Positions 10,388 to 21,894 of a DNA stretch of 64,000 bases are shown here, piece by piece; positions within the stretch are counted from its first letter, which is position 1; each line of letters opens with the position of its first letter. The position numbers and the translations under genes are program-made. The stretch lies in contig JAQFVV010000021.1 in NCBI GenBank assembly GCA_028023455.1, positions 7,904,853 to 7,968,852 on the forward strand, written 5' to 3'. This DNA is from Epiperipatus broadwayi (taxonomy: Eukaryota > Onychophora > Udeonychophora > Euonychophora > Peripatidae). The notes below the pieces were generated by a model. That model searched no databases and was not told the DNA's origin. It was given only the letters and a program-made list of their open reading frames with translations.

Positions 10388-10570
10388 AATGATTATATAT
10401 GTAAGCAGAGGGACTTGAACTCAGGATTTTTTAATTTATTCATTCTCCACTCCATCTCAAGCATCCAATACACATGACCACACACAATCATGTGTATCAA
10501 TTGCTTGAGATGGAGTGGGAATGAATAGGCTGAAAAATTCTGAGTTCAAATTCTTCTACTTACATATTAT
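10388..10570. repeat. Inverted pair of tRNA-like segments (family A 3' part)
   Basis: The plus arm (about 10495-10565) reads TTGCTTGAGATGGAGTG ... GAGTTCAAATTC, and the minus arm (about 10390-10465) is its inverted copy. These are the box A-like and box B-like parts seen downstream of the family A hammerhead at 58.7 kb. Here they appear without the ribozyme. The order and spacing resemble a long-variable-arm tRNA (Leu/Ser type), but no full cloverleaf closes. Confidence 0.55.
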
Positions 10571-12364
10571 GATGTATAAAATTACTCATATGGTTAAAAC
10601 ATCTAGCACTATCCTCTGTAAAATAAATACATTAATAAATTTCTTTCACAGAAAGTGTTGCTGGATATCTTAACCATGTGGAGTGATTTAATATTTGTAT
10701 ATTTATTTCACTTTAATGTTAACACTGGGATTATTTTCATGTTGTGATCCATATATTAGTTGTGAAATTATGTGTTTCAGGATTCAATGAAAAAATGGAT
10801 TGAATATTAAATAAACAATAATGCTAATGTATGAGGATTTTTTGGGTAAGAGTAAAAAGTAATTGAATGATTATTTGCTAAGGAAACCATATGATTCAGA
10901 CAAGTTTTACAGTTTTAATTTTAGAAATGATTTATGTTAAAATAGTTGATAATTAAGAATGAAAGTTCATAGATTTACAGTAACTAGCTTAATATTTACT
11001 TTATAGTTTAAAGATTAATTTATAAAGAGCTTTGCACTTTATGAAGAATATTACCAATCATCTGCAGCTTGGATGTCAGGCACTTGGATGTAAGCATTGT
11101 GGGACTCCTTTCTGGATAGATTGCTTAATGGTAGAGTCATCTTTCGGCAGTATGCAGTGGCAGAAAGCTGTCCATCTGATGATGATGATCACACACTATA
11201 ACAGCATGTAGTATGGGCTTGGAGAATACCATTCTCCCAAAAGAAGAAACAGTAAATCTATCCTATTCACTCATTATAAAATTCAATTGAGCATGGATTC
11301 TGGTAGCACCACACATAGTGTCAAAATATAGGCTATTTATACCAATTTTCGAATCCTACATTATTTTTCTGTGAGCTGGATTTACAATGGGGTGAATCCA
11401 TTAACACTTGCTTACAATTCAATTTTAAATTTATAAAATTGACTCAATCATTGTTTAATATTTTAAGTCAAGTAAATTTAGCTTGGTTTAGCCATTCATT
11501 TCCCAAAGGAATCTTAAAAAGTACCACCTCAGCGCATTTTATTATTGACTAAGTTTCTGTTTTGACAATATTATTGCAAAATTATAAATTTAAAAACTCA
11601 GCCTATATATTATTTTATAGCCAGGTGTGTGGCATGATTTTTATCCACAATGTTTTAATTTACTTTAGCAAATTTAGAAAATTTTTTAAACAACATTTCG
11701 TTGCATGTGTATGCTGGTACTAGGTGAATTTTTTACATATATATATATATGATTCTCAATGAAAACTAATGAATTGACTTTTTTTAAATAAATAAATTTA
11801 TAATTTTAAAAAGATCTAATTTTAAATATAGACATGCTATGATATACATAAATCGATAATATATCACATATATGTGCGCTGGTACATATATAACAATGTT
11901 TATGCTGATATACATTTAACATTAGTGCAGATAAAGTTATGGGGTAAAATGGGTGAAATGTATAGTCTGTAGGAATATACCGTTTTAATATATGTTGCCA
12001 TACAAAATGCTCTTTAAAAAATGAAAAGAAAAATACATGCTCATAAGCAAAACAACAGGCAACTATTAAAATAAAGAATGGTAAATAACATATCGATTTA
12101 ATAAAAATAAAGATATATAAATGATTTGTAAGATAAAGATATTAAGCTTTCAATTATTCCAACTGGATCAAAAATTATAATATATAAAATATATGTGAAG
12201 GTGATATATAAGATTAAAAATGGCAAGTCATAAGATTGCAAGTAAAAGACTAAAAAAATTAGCTCAAACAATTGGAAAATGTGTAACAAGACATGGATTT
12301 TCTTTCAACTTTTAGAATTGTATTTGTAAGCAAAGATTCTTGTACGATTTCTGAATTTTTTTTA
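10571..12364. other. AT-rich sequence, nothing supported
   Basis: A slightly less AT-rich patch near 11050-11230 (GGACTCCTTTCTGG, CAGTGGCAGAAAGC) matches nothing I know. A short (AT)n tract lies near 11740. Confidence 0.45.
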
Positions 12365-12466
12365 CCATATGTCAAAGCATCAGCCGGGAAGCGAACCTGC
12401 GACAACTGTCTGCAAGACACTGCTTGCAAGGCAGCTGGGCTGACCTCTTAGCTACCAACGCTTGAT
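12365..12466 (-). mobile_element. tRNA-derived SINE, copy 3
   Basis: Minus-strand copy with GTAGCTAAGAGGTCAG (box A), a CTTGCAAG anticodon-loop region, CAGGTTCGCTTCCCGGC (good box B) and the GATGCTTTGACATATG tail. A T run at 12355-12363 corresponds to the A tail. One of the best box B copies. Confidence 0.8.
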
Positions 12467-13502
12467 AAATTTCCAAAATTTAATTTCACTTTTAGAAACT
12501 GTTGCATTTAATTGTTTTGAATAAACAGAATTTTAATTTTAAGATTAGATTTATTTATATCTGAAAAACAGTTCTAATCCACTAGAAACCATTTTATTCA
12601 AAACGAATATTCAATTCTGATGTTTAGGTTTAAAAGTCAATAAGAATAGAACATAAATAAAGAATAATAATAATCGAATGCTTCAATAATCGAATGCTTC
12701 ATTCTTCTGAATTTGTAAAGATTTTGACTGCTAGTTGAAACTGACAAAGTTGGTTGGTGATCCCTGGACTTTGAATCACAGAGTCGGACATTTTTTCATG
12801 GAGTCAAACCAGGATGAGATATATTTGCTATAGTATTAAAAACTTAAAAAAAATTATTTAATTAAAAAAATATGATTATGAACAACGTTAAGGCATAGTA
12901 GTTAATACATCTGCCTGCAATACTTATAATTAAGTTTGTAATCCATATTTGTTGAACCTTGAAAACATTTTAGGTCATGGGTGTATTTGATTTTTTTTTA
13001 GATATCTACAATAAGTCTCAATTATCTACCCATTCATTTTTGATTATAAATGAATATTTAGCACTTACTCAAATGTTAAATATCCTAACCAAATCTATAT
13101 ATGGATAGTGCTAGTGCACAACTATAAACCTAGAAAAAAGACAATCGTATTATTGATGTAGCTTCTAACATTGGTCAAAAGGATGTTATACTTCTATAGG
13201 TGCAGAGCACTTGATTTACTTTTATTTTAATGTCAGTAATAAATATTGCGAACGGATTGCCGGTATCAAGGATACTTATCTCAAATTTTTAAGAAGCTAT
13301 GTAAATACAAAATGTTATTATTGAAAAAATGTAAAAATGGATTACAATCATGTTAAAGAATCAAAATTAATCTGTAATGCTAAAGACTACGAAAATTTTT
13401 ATAATAGATGAAGAGAAATTAGAATCTGATATTTTCTGAGGAAAAAATATCAGTATAAAGCTAATATCAATAATATTTTCTCAGATACTTTTGTTTTCAA
13501 GA
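12467..13502. other. AT-rich sequence, nothing supported
   Basis: A short direct duplication of ATAATCGAATGCTTC at about 12668-12700 is the only structure noticed. Confidence 0.45.
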
Positions 13503-13790
13503 ATATTAAAACAGCCAAAACTCTCTCTATGTATTGCCACTCAGTGCAAGCCAGAGATCAATGGATGCCAGAAGGCTTGTGCATAAAATCCCCATCTAGT
13601 GCCTACTCATCCAATATCCCAGACTAGTTTCTGGCTTGTGGCCTTCATCAGGGAGGAGCCTTGGATCAGAGAGCTCTGCACCTAGATTTTAGGATCTAAT
13701 GCAACCCTCCAATAGCCACATTTTATCTCTCCTTAACTACAAAAGTATGAGTCTTAAATTGAAAACATTATAATATTTTCAACTGAAGCT
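13503..13790 (-). mobile_element. Family B repeat (monomer)
   Basis: Minus-strand family B unit: the outer ACTCTCC...GTGCATAAAAT block, hammerhead, then the conserved CTTAACTACAAAA...TTGAAAACA block. It ends just before the RTE-like remnant. No inverted partner is attached here. Confidence 0.75.
13608..13666 (-). ncRNA. Hammerhead ribozyme motif, family B (copy B3), core intact
   Basis: Minus strand: CUGAUGA (complement of 13645-13651), stem II GGC/GCC with loop CACAA flanked by an A-A mismatch, GAAA (complement of 13628-13631), CUAGUC giving a GUC cleavage triplet (complement of 13622-13624), then UGGGAUAUUGG. Stem I outer strand UUGG pairs with CCAA upstream of the core. Stem III is the loopless palindrome ACUAGU. 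All catalytic bases (G5, A6, G8, A9, G12, A13, A14) are present. Confidence 0.75.
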
Positions 13791-13863
13791 CATTAGCTTA
13801 TATAGTCATATAGGTCTGAACTTAGTTCAGTACCTTTGTGGCATAAATGGAAAGCTAAAGGAG

Positions 13864-14625
13864 TAAAATAAATAGAGATTATTTAAGCCATCTACATTTT
13901 GAAAATGGTATAGTTCTTTTTACAAGTAATGTTTTAGAGCTCCAGGAAATGTTGTTAGGGTTATCAGATGAAAGCAAAAAAGTAAGTCTAAAGGTATGTG
14001 TTAAAAATCAAAGTGATGTTCAATGGATCTTCTCAAAAGATGAAAATAAAGATTGATTATGATGAGTTAGAAGACATCAACAACTACAAATACCTTGGTC
14101 AGATTATTACTACAGATGGAAACATAATGGATGAAATTAATCATAAAGTTAAACTTGTATGGAGTGCTTTAGGTAGAAATAATATTAAAAGTAAATATGC
14201 CTATATGTTTGGAAATGATGACTTTTAATAAATGTGGTTTAACTTATGGATCTGAAACTCAAATATTTAGCAGAAAAGCATTAAAGAGACTTCAGATCAC
14301 TCAACAAAGTATGGAGAAATGCATGTCAGGATGATAAAAAGGATCAAAAATTAAATACATAAGAAAGAATGGACAAGTGTTAGTGACATCATTGAAAGAA
14401 TGAAGAGTCTGATGTAGAATTGGGCTGGATATATTGCTAGAAAAAAATGATAATAGATGAACAGTTGAAACCTTAAACTGGATTCTAAGATATGACTTAG
14501 AAAGTGACTACATTTGAGATTAGTGAAATGAAATGAGGCAAGTATGCTGGAGTGACATGGAGAAGAGAGGATGATGGATTGAACTTGGAGAGATCTTCAT
14601 CTTGCAGCAGATTAATTATCGTTAA
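13864..14625 (+). pseudogene. RTE-like LINE reverse transcriptase C-terminal remnant
   Basis: From about 13865: SKINRDYLSHLHFENGIVLF, equal to the family's GxYLSHLRFADDIVLF but with the catalytic ADD replaced by ENG. Then LELQEMLLGLSDESKKVSL and, after a frameshift, an open segment from 13998 with MLKIKVMFN and INNYKYLGQIITTDGN (family: YLGQxI). Past its stop at 14228 the homology continues with stops: TYGSET-like text, a WTSVSDIIERMKSL block, NWAGYIARK and a final block near 14560-14610. That order is the thumb and C-terminal region of RTE-type endonuclease/reverse transcriptases. The 5' part is missing. Dead copy. Confidence 0.75.
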
Positions 14626-15399
14626 AAATTTCTAATACTCTATGGTTTCTGAATTTATAACAATCCAGTTATTCATCTAATTATTGACCAATAAATAAGT
14701 ATCCAACCATTTTCAGTTAGAGATTAAAGATCCTAGGTTAATATAGATTAGTCAAATGAAATTTCAAAATAGTGCTCATAACATAAAGTGTAATTGCAGT
14801 CACAATAATGAGGAAAGTATTACACATCTACTGTTGTAAAAATTATTATTTTATTTTTGTATTATGTGGAACTACAATTGTGCATTGATTATAGATATAT
14901 TTGATGTCCAGAGCAAAATATCTTTCCTAAAAGAAGAAAGACAATTAATGATTATATGAATCAGTTTATGCTGAGAATTAAATATCTACTTCTTGCTCAT
15001 TGTTGTGCAAGCATTGAGAAGTAAGTGGATAGAGTGATAGATTAACTGCCACTCAAAATTATGACCTTGATTTGATTCTGATAGTATAATTGCCGCTCAA
15101 GATTATGACCTTGATTTGATCCTGGTCAAGTGAACTTGGAAAATTCTTTCTACAGGCTTGAGGTTTTTATTTCAGAGACCATCAGTAGCTCACTCAATTA
15201 GTAATCGAGTATTTGTCAGTATTTAGATTTCTAGATATCTTAAGCTAGAAGATAAAATATACAAACAACACTCAATTGGAATCCTAATGAGTAAGGATTT
15301 CTCTTTTGCTCTTTCTCTATTAAAGTCCTATTGAAGAGACTCTTTGCACAAGTATCTATTTAAATGATACAATCATTTTAAATAGAAATGTTTATAAAT
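14626..15399. other. AT-rich sequence with one short tandem duplication
   Basis: Around 15048-15122 a ~52-bp segment is directly repeated (shared TATGACCTTGATTTGAT). Otherwise nothing was recognised. Confidence 0.5.
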
Positions 15400-15544
15400 T
15401 AAGAATAGCATCACATGATCACTATCTTATACTAGCACATAATTGTTTATAAACAGAGCAAAACTCTCCATACAGTATTGCCAAACAGAGTAATCAATGA
15501 ATGCCGGAAGGCTTGTGCATAAAATCCCTATCTAATGCCTACTC

Positions 15545-15605
15545 ATCCAATATCCCCAGACAAGTTTCTGGCTTGTGGACATCATCAGTGAGCAGCTTTG
15601 GATAT
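15545..15605 (-). ncRNA. Hammerhead ribozyme motif, family B (copy B4), core intact
   Basis: Minus strand: CUGAUGA (complement of 15582-15588), stem II U-GUC/GCC-A with one mismatch around loop CACAA, GAAA (complement of 15565-15568), CUUGUC with GUC cleavage triplet (complement of 15559-15561) and UGGGGAUAUUGG for stem I. The pairing strand upstream of the core is GCUCA. All core bases are present. Confidence 0.75.
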
Positions 15606-16037
15606 GAGAGCACTGCACCTAGATCTTAGGATCTAATGCAACCCTCCAGCACTCACTTTTTATCTCTACCTAACTACAAAACTATGAGAATGAAATTTAA
15701 AAACACAAAAATATTTTCAATCTAAGCTCAACAGCTTATATAGTCATGTGGGTCTGAACTCAGTTCAGCACTCATACATTTTGGTGTCATTGGCTCTCTA
15801 ACAACCATAGCTACCACTATCCTATTAGGCAGGATTGGTGTTAAACCATTAAGCATCACATGATCACTATCTTATACTAGCTAAACCATTAAGCATCACA
15901 TGATCACTATCTTATACTAGCACATAGTTGTTTATAAACAGAGCAAAACTCTCCATAGAGTATCGCCACCCTGCGCCAACCAGAGTAATCAATGAATTCC
16001 AGAAGGCTTGTGCATAAAATCCCTATCTAATGATTAT

Positions 16038-16098
16038 TCATCCAATATCCCAGACTAGTTTCTGGCTTGTGGCCATCGTCAGTTAGGAGTTTTGGATC
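16038..16098 (-). ncRNA. Hammerhead ribozyme motif, family B (copy B5)
   Basis: Minus strand: CUGACGA (complement of 16076-16082; position 7 tolerates C), a fully paired stem II UGGC/GCCA around CACAA, GAAA (complement of 16059-16062), stem III palindrome ACUAGU and a GUC triplet (complement of 16053-16055). Stem I is weakened by a mismatch next to the core (CUAA where CUCA is usual). Confidence 0.7.
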
Positions 16099-16500
16099 TG
16101 AGAGCACTGCACCTAGATCTTAGGATGTAATGCAACCCTCCAGCACCCACCTTTTATCTCTACGTAACTACAAAACTATGAGAATGAAATTGAAAACACA
16201 AACATATTTTCAATCTAAGCTCAACAGCTTATATAGTTCATATGGGTCTGAACTCAGTTCAGCACCCATACATTTTGGTGTCTTTGACTCTTTAACAACC
16301 ATAGACACCACTATCCTATTAGGCAGGATTGGTGTTAAACCATTAAGCATCACATGATCACTATCTTGTATTGGCACATAATTGTTTATAAACAGAGCAA
16401 AACTCTCCATACAGTATTTCCACCCTGTGCCAACCAGAGTAATCAATGAATGTCAGAAGGCTTGTGCATAAATCCCTATCTAAAGCCTATTCATCCAATA

Positions 16501-16960
16501 AACAATTGTATGCTAGTATAAGATAGTGATCATGTGATGCTTAATGTTTTAACACCAATCCTGCCTAATAGGATAGTGGTGGCTATGGTTGTTAAAGAGC
16601 CAAAGACACCAAAATGTATGGGTGCTGAACTGAGTTCAGACCCATATGATTATATAAGCTGTTGAGCTTAGATTGAAAATATGTTTGTGTTTTAAATTTC
16701 ATTCTCATAGTTTTGTAGTGATGTAGAGATAAAAGGTGGGTGCTGGAGGGTTGCATTACATCCTAAGATCTAGGTGCAGTGCTCTCAGATCCAAAGCTCC
16801 TCACTGACAATGGCCGCAAGCCAGAAACTAGTCTGGGGATATTGGATGAGTAAGCATTAGATAGGGATTTTATACACAAGCCTTCTGGCATTCATTGATT
16901 ACTCTGGTTGGCACAGGGTGGTGATACTGTATGGAGAGTTTTGCTCTGTTTATAAATTAA
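16501..16960 (+). mobile_element. Inverted family B monomer closing the array
   Basis: A full plus-strand monomer of about 455 bp, opposite in direction to the array before it. It starts at the ACAATTGTATGC...CATGTGATGC block and ends after GAGAGTTTTGCTCTG. The abrupt strand switch at 16500/16501 gives a foldback whose arms are whole monomers. Confidence 0.8.
16792..16852 (+). ncRNA. Hammerhead ribozyme motif, family B (copy B6), G8 mutated
   Basis: Core CUGACAA at 16804-16810, stem II UGGC/GCCA, GAAA at 16824-16827, ACUAGU stem III, GUC at 16831-16833, then UGGGGAUAUUGG pairing with CUCCUCA upstream. The only core fault is G8 to A. G8 is the general-acid position, so this copy should not cleave. 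Confidence 0.7.
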
Positions 16961-17404
16961 GAATAACAAAGTCCTCTTATCAAATTCTGATTAAATGCAA
17001 GATTTAATAAATAAATCAACATTCTGTATAGTCACTCAAAAGCAGGTTTAACAATGCTTACATAAGTCTAATTATTTATTTCTAGTCATAATTTAATAAA
17101 GTTAACCACAAAAATAAAACATTCAAGGGAAAGAAAAAAATATAATGGGGGTTACTGCATGATATAACTTTATATTTATATTACTATTGATATGTTAGTA
17201 AAAAATAAATAAACTGTATTAAGATTAATTGTGACAAGAAGTAAAACATATTTTGGAGTGATTAATGTTGATGATGATGATGGGTATAAATATTAAGTTT
17301 GAAATCTTTGGATATGTATTTTGGAAAAAAAAGTAGAAAAAGTAAATTGAAAGGATAAAGTTGGAAATGCAATTATATTAAAAATAGTAGATGCAAACAG
17401 GTTA
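16961..17404. other. AT-rich sequence, nothing recognised
   Basis: A short GATGAT run lies near 17270. No gene or known repeat. Confidence 0.5.
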
Positions 17405-17830
17405 TTTATTACCACACGATCATCATTTTCTATGCTTACACAAACCGTTAAAGCAATAGAAAACTCCTTACAGTAGTAACAGCCAATGCATGCTTTAGTA
17501 ATCTATGGATGCAAGAAGGTTTGTGCATAAATGTGCCTACTCACCCAATATCCCCAGCTTAGTTTCTAGCTTGGACTTTCATCAGTGAAGAACCTTAGAT
17601 ATGAGACCATTGCACCTAGATCTTAGTTCAACCTAAGATCTAGGTATATCCAATGCTCCTCAGTAATGAAAGCCACATGCTAGAAATTAGTCTGATATTG
17701 GATGAATAGACACTAGATAGGGTTTTTATGCCCAAGCCTTCTTGTATCCATTGATTACTAAGGCTGGCACTGGTTGTCACTACTGTAAGGATAGTTTGCT
17801 ATTGTTTTAGATTGTTTATTTAAAAAAAGG
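17405..17830. mobile_element. Family B foldback, divergent subfamily
   Basis: The left arm (about 17410-17630, minus) and right arm (about 17635-17810, plus) are inverted copies meeting at the repeated TAAGATCTAGGT motif. The left arm has a near-complete hammerhead (17540-17600): CUGAUGA (complement of 17579-17585), stem II AGU/GCU and GAAA (complement of 17563-17566), but the triplet at the cut is AGC rather than GUC. The right arm core is broken (CAGUAAUGA). Confidence 0.7.
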
Positions 17831-19499
17831 AAAATAGACTGAAGAAGATATACTTTAAAATAAACGATCTTTTAAGTATTATCAGATCAGTCTAAAGAAG
17901 AAGAGAGCAAGTGCTTTCAGATAAAAAAGTTATAAAGGCTATATTAAACCAGATTTAATGAGTAGTAGTAAAAGAATGAAAGAAGTTATATAAAGGATAC
18001 ACTGGATCAGAATAAAGAAGATGAGCTTGTTTTAAAAAAAATCCAAGAGGAAAATAAAAAATAGGAAGTCATGAAGAAGCTATTGAAGGTTATGATAGAG
18101 AAGCTAAATAACATATATAGTTTAAAAAAAGTGATATGGCTTATTGCTGAGGAGTTCATAAGTAGTTCAATAGACTAAGCCAAGATATTGATAATGATAC
18201 CTTACTTATCTTGTGTACACTAGATTTTAATACTAATGTATAAATATTGTATCTATAAAATTATGAATTTTAATATTAGAATTTAAATAATTTTATTTTT
18301 GGAAAAAAGAAAAAATAGGGGATCAGTCAATTTTATCTCGATTTTTTTTCTATTTCTTTTACATCTTTTCCAATACTCGTTTGCTATTTTTTAAGCTACT
18401 GTAAAAAGTCTCACAATATCTATTTCTTTTAAAATTTAATTATAAAATTTCAACTAGAATCATTAAATAAAATTAAATTAATTCATCTTATTTTAATTAA
18501 TTAAAAATTAGTTTTATGCCTTTAAGAGAAGTTTAAGACATTCCTCGAATGTATAAAACTTAATTATAAGATGAACGTTTGAATAATAATAAAAAAATCC
18601 AATCAGATTCATTATATCTAGTTACCAACGATTTATTGAATTACCAATTGGCTTATCTGATACAACTTGCAAATTTCTTCTTTTTTTAACCATTTTAATT
18701 ATGTATTTTTTAATCTTTTAAAAAAATGTTGTTTGCAAGAGTTAATTTTTTTTTTAAATAAAACGAATGTGACTATTAAAACTCCAATTATTTATAGTTT
18801 TTTATGTTTGCTTTATTGCTAATTTGCTTTCCAGAAATGCATTCTTTAATAATGCTTCACTAATTCTTAAAAATGAGTGCAGCATAAAATTTTATGCATC
18901 GTTTTTTTAATTCCTAGAATTAAAAAAAAAGTGTCCTTTAATTAAATTTGCAAAGATTTATTTAAAACTTAGTAACAGAATATTTTTATATATCTAATAA
19001 GAATTCGACCAATATATATATAGTATACCTATATATAATGTGGAAAGTAACTACATCTAATCATAAACAAATAGTAGTCAAAATTAAATTAGAAATCCAC
19101 TATCAATGGTTTCCCTGCCGTGCCTAGAGTGTCCCTATGTCTCGATTTTCCCGGATTTGTACTGATTTTTATCTCTCTTGTCCCGGTGTCCCGACATATT
19201 TTTTCGAGAAAGTTAATTGATTCGGTTTTTTAACCACTCATTTTTATTTTTACTTTTATTTTTTAATTTTAATTTTACATTTAATATTTATTTTTTATAA
19301 ATTAATATTTATTCATTTAATATTTAAGTACTTTTTGATTGGTTAATCAGTAATTTTCCCAAAACAAAAATGGCTTCCATTATTTTGATATATTAGTAAT
19401 ATATATATATATTCAAATAACTGTCTTTTGCTTTTCATTATATTACAAAATGAGTATATTGTTAGTAATGTAAATGTGATTATATATTTTGTGATATTT
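17831..19499. other. AT-rich sequence with a small GC-richer patch
   Basis: Around 19110-19215 the sequence is less AT-rich (CCCTGCCGTGCCTAGAGTG, TTGTCCCGGTGTCCCGAC) and may be an end of an unidentified repeat. The rest shows nothing. Confidence 0.4.
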
Positions 19500-19865
19500 G
19501 TGACTTGAGGTCAACATGGGCATGGCAATAATTTTGGCATCAGTATGGGATTTGGGATTTCATCATCAGATTTTCAATGATATGGATGGATGAAAAGTTG
19601 GAGGTTGGAGTAGATTGAAGCTTGACCATTAAAGTATGAAGATTTTCTAACTTAATATAAACTGAGCCCCGATTATATATATATGTGTGAGAGATGATAA
19701 TCTGGATCAACTGATGAGTGCTGGTTTAGCACAAAATATTTTATTGGTGATTATTTATCTTTTCTACGTGTGTGTGGTCATGTGTATCAGTTGTATGAGA
19801 TAGTGAGGATAATTGAAGGGTGCTTGAAAGACTGAGTTCAAATCTCCTATATTTACTAAAATATA
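19500..19865 (+). mobile_element. Family A repeat, near full length
   Basis: About 360 bp on the plus strand in the order: GACTTGAGGTCAACATGG head; CATCATCAGATTTTCAATGA block; ATTAAAGTATGAAGATT block; TATATATATATGTG lead; hammerhead; TTGGTGATTATTTATCTTTT block; tRNA-like segment with GTATCAGTTGTATGAGATAG and GAGTTCAAATC. It gives the clearest overall order for the family. No protein. Confidence 0.75.
19698..19760 (+). ncRNA. Hammerhead ribozyme motif, family A (copy A3), G12 mutated
   Basis: CUGAUGA at 19711-19717 and a perfect 5-bp stem II GUGCU/AGCAC with loop GGUUU. The next four bases are AAAA (19733-19736) in place of GAAA. Stem I pairs GGAUCAA with UUGGU (one wobble). Loss of G12 should abolish cleavage. 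Confidence 0.7.
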
Positions 19866-20039
19866 TAATAATCTCCAATTAAGATTTTTTTTTTGCTCAT
19901 GTCCTGGTTAGGCCCTGTAAAAATATAAACATCCTACCTATGACAGACTTTTCAAGTGCAACGTAACACAAGCATAAAACAAATGTATACTATTTTATAA
20001 TTTTATTAGCCATTCATTAGGCTAGAGATTATTCACTTA

Positions 20040-20385
20040 ATGAATAATATTTTTATATTCTAATTTTCACTATGCCATTCTCATGCAAGATAGGGACTGG
20101 CTTCTCTATGCTTTTAACACCTTGTGGATAGGTGTAATCTTAAACATATGTCCAAGACATGTGAAATAGATATATGATCATTGTGTACTGCAATTACAGA
20201 ACTGAGGGTGATGGTTCAATGCAAAATGCCTTATTGGGATAACATACATCTCTTCCACATATCTTTGGCCATATGTTGATTATTATACCTCTCCACAAGG
20301 TATTAAAAGTGAATAGAAACCAGTCCCTACCTTGCATAAGAGTAGTATAATGAAAATTATTCTACAGAAATATTATATACTATTC
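20040..20385. repeat. Family E foldback repeat
   Basis: Left arm about 20060-20165 and right arm about 20260-20370 are inverted copies (shared GATAGGGACTGG, ACCTTGTGGA and AATAATATTT). The left arm recurs at 21895-22060, directly joined to a family A-like hammerhead, so E may be another part of the same element class. No ribozyme in this copy. Confidence 0.6.
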
Positions 20386-21894
20386 TATCTTTCCATAATT
20401 CCACCTCAAATTCCATTCAATTCCATTTATTAATTAAAAAAACATTTAAATAAGTTAATAGCTTTAGATTTATAAATATTTATTAAAAGTGATTCTTTAA
20501 TTTTGCTTTTTTTTCCAATTCTTTTTAAAGAAGATAATCCTTAGCCTAATCAAATGTAATCTTATTGCCTGTATTTATTTTATAAATATATAATGTGGAA
20601 GTAAGATCTTTATTCCTTATTCTACTTTGAAGAACAGTCACTCTTTCATTTAAGGTCAAAGTGTTATATAACATGCACACATTACATTACATTACATTAC
20701 ATTTAGTGGGCCGAAACTTATAATGCTCTGGTGGAATAATTATGAACTTTTTTTATTTAAATTTTGTTCCTTCTTTTTCCCCTTGTAGTTGTAAAGTTTG
20801 CATTGTGACAATATCTGTAGTTATAAAGTTGGTACTTTGACAAAGCAATTGTACATATGCTATCTCATGATTGAAATCCATTCAAAGAATTAGTGTGAGA
20901 ATCACATTATTTTCGAAATAACTACAATAATGCTATGGCAGTCATAAATCATGTAACAATTATCATACACCAGTAAATGTAATGTTAGATCTAGATATTC
21001 ATGCAGAATCTTGTGGTTCATAGCAGTTGACGAAGGAACTTCCAACTCCAGAAATGTTAAGAGGTGGTTAGTGAGGATGTGGCTGCTAAAGAATAATGCC
21101 TTATGTCAGCATTGCCATAAACAGTGTTTATTGGTGAAATAAGCTGAAGGTGACAATAGCATGAGGTGGCAATGCAGATTATGTTGATGGATTCAAAATC
21201 TAAGGTAAAATGATACTTTGGTACCAGCAATGCCTTACTTTCATCCTATCTGCAAAAATTTTAATTCAAGATTCTTTGCTCTAATGACACCATTTTTGTG
21301 AATTTGTTATATGTATTGCTGAGAACTATACATTGTAATTTGAAAATATTTTGCCAGAGCACCTATGTTTTAACCTGCTAAAAGTAATGTTTACTTAAAA
21401 CTTTTCATCACCCATTTTATTATTCAAAATTTAAATAATAATCTCTCAAATATATAGTCTGAGCTTAAAAAAAAGAGTATAATTTTATAAAAGTGAAGTA
21501 AAAATAAATATCTTAATATTCATGTAAGAAATAAAAATATAAGATTATGTTAAAGTAGACAAAGTTTAGGTTCTTTGAAAAGAATTTTAAAAATGTGGAG
21601 AATTAAAATATCTGTATTAATAATAAAAATCCTTATGATATTAAAGATAACTGGAATGTAAGTTAGGATTAAGGAAAGATAGAAGAATATATATTTGTTA
21701 TGAATTTGTGTTCCTTTGCATTTGAGAGGTGAGCTCTGGTGGACATATTAGTGGATTTGTGATTTAATTTTGGCTAGTTATTTAATTGTGAATCATTGTA
21801 TTGACTAAATATTCCACCACAGGATGTAGTTTTCCCCAATAGTCTCATAAAAAAATGGTAAATAAAAAGTATTATCAATGGAAGCATATTAATA
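20386..21894. other. AT-rich sequence; (ACATT)n tract
   Basis: A short ACATT microsatellite lies at about 20683-20702. A moderately complex stretch at 21000-21240 has no open frame or known motif. Confidence 0.45.

Larger units (their letters stand above)
15400..16500 (-). mobile_element. Head-to-tail array of family B hammerhead monomers
   Basis: Two full minus-strand monomers and a third partial one run head to tail. Their hammerhead sites start at 15556 and 16050, a spacing of 494 bp that includes a ~40-bp internal duplication (TAAACCATTAAGCATCACAT twice near 15847-15910), so the basic monomer is about 455 bp. The third stops at 16500, just short of its ribozyme, where the strand flips. 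Conserved landmarks per unit: ACTCTCCATA, GTGCATAAAATCCCTATC, the hammerhead, CTTTTTATCTCTAC, GAACTCAGTTCAG and CACCACTATCCTATTAGGCA. Tandem monomers joined at equivalent positions are what reverse transcription of a rolling-circle or circular RNA would leave, though unequal crossing over is possible. Confidence 0.8.

Noticed and set aside
16130-16446. Overlapping frames of 75 and 78 codons on opposite strands
   Set aside because: They lie wholly within the non-coding family B monomer and are not conserved between copies.
16784-16862. Treating every hammerhead-like match as an active ribozyme
   Set aside because: Several copies have lost essential bases (G8 here, G12 at 19.73, 24.4 and 9.93 kb, C3 at 9.52 kb), so only a subset is called core-intact.
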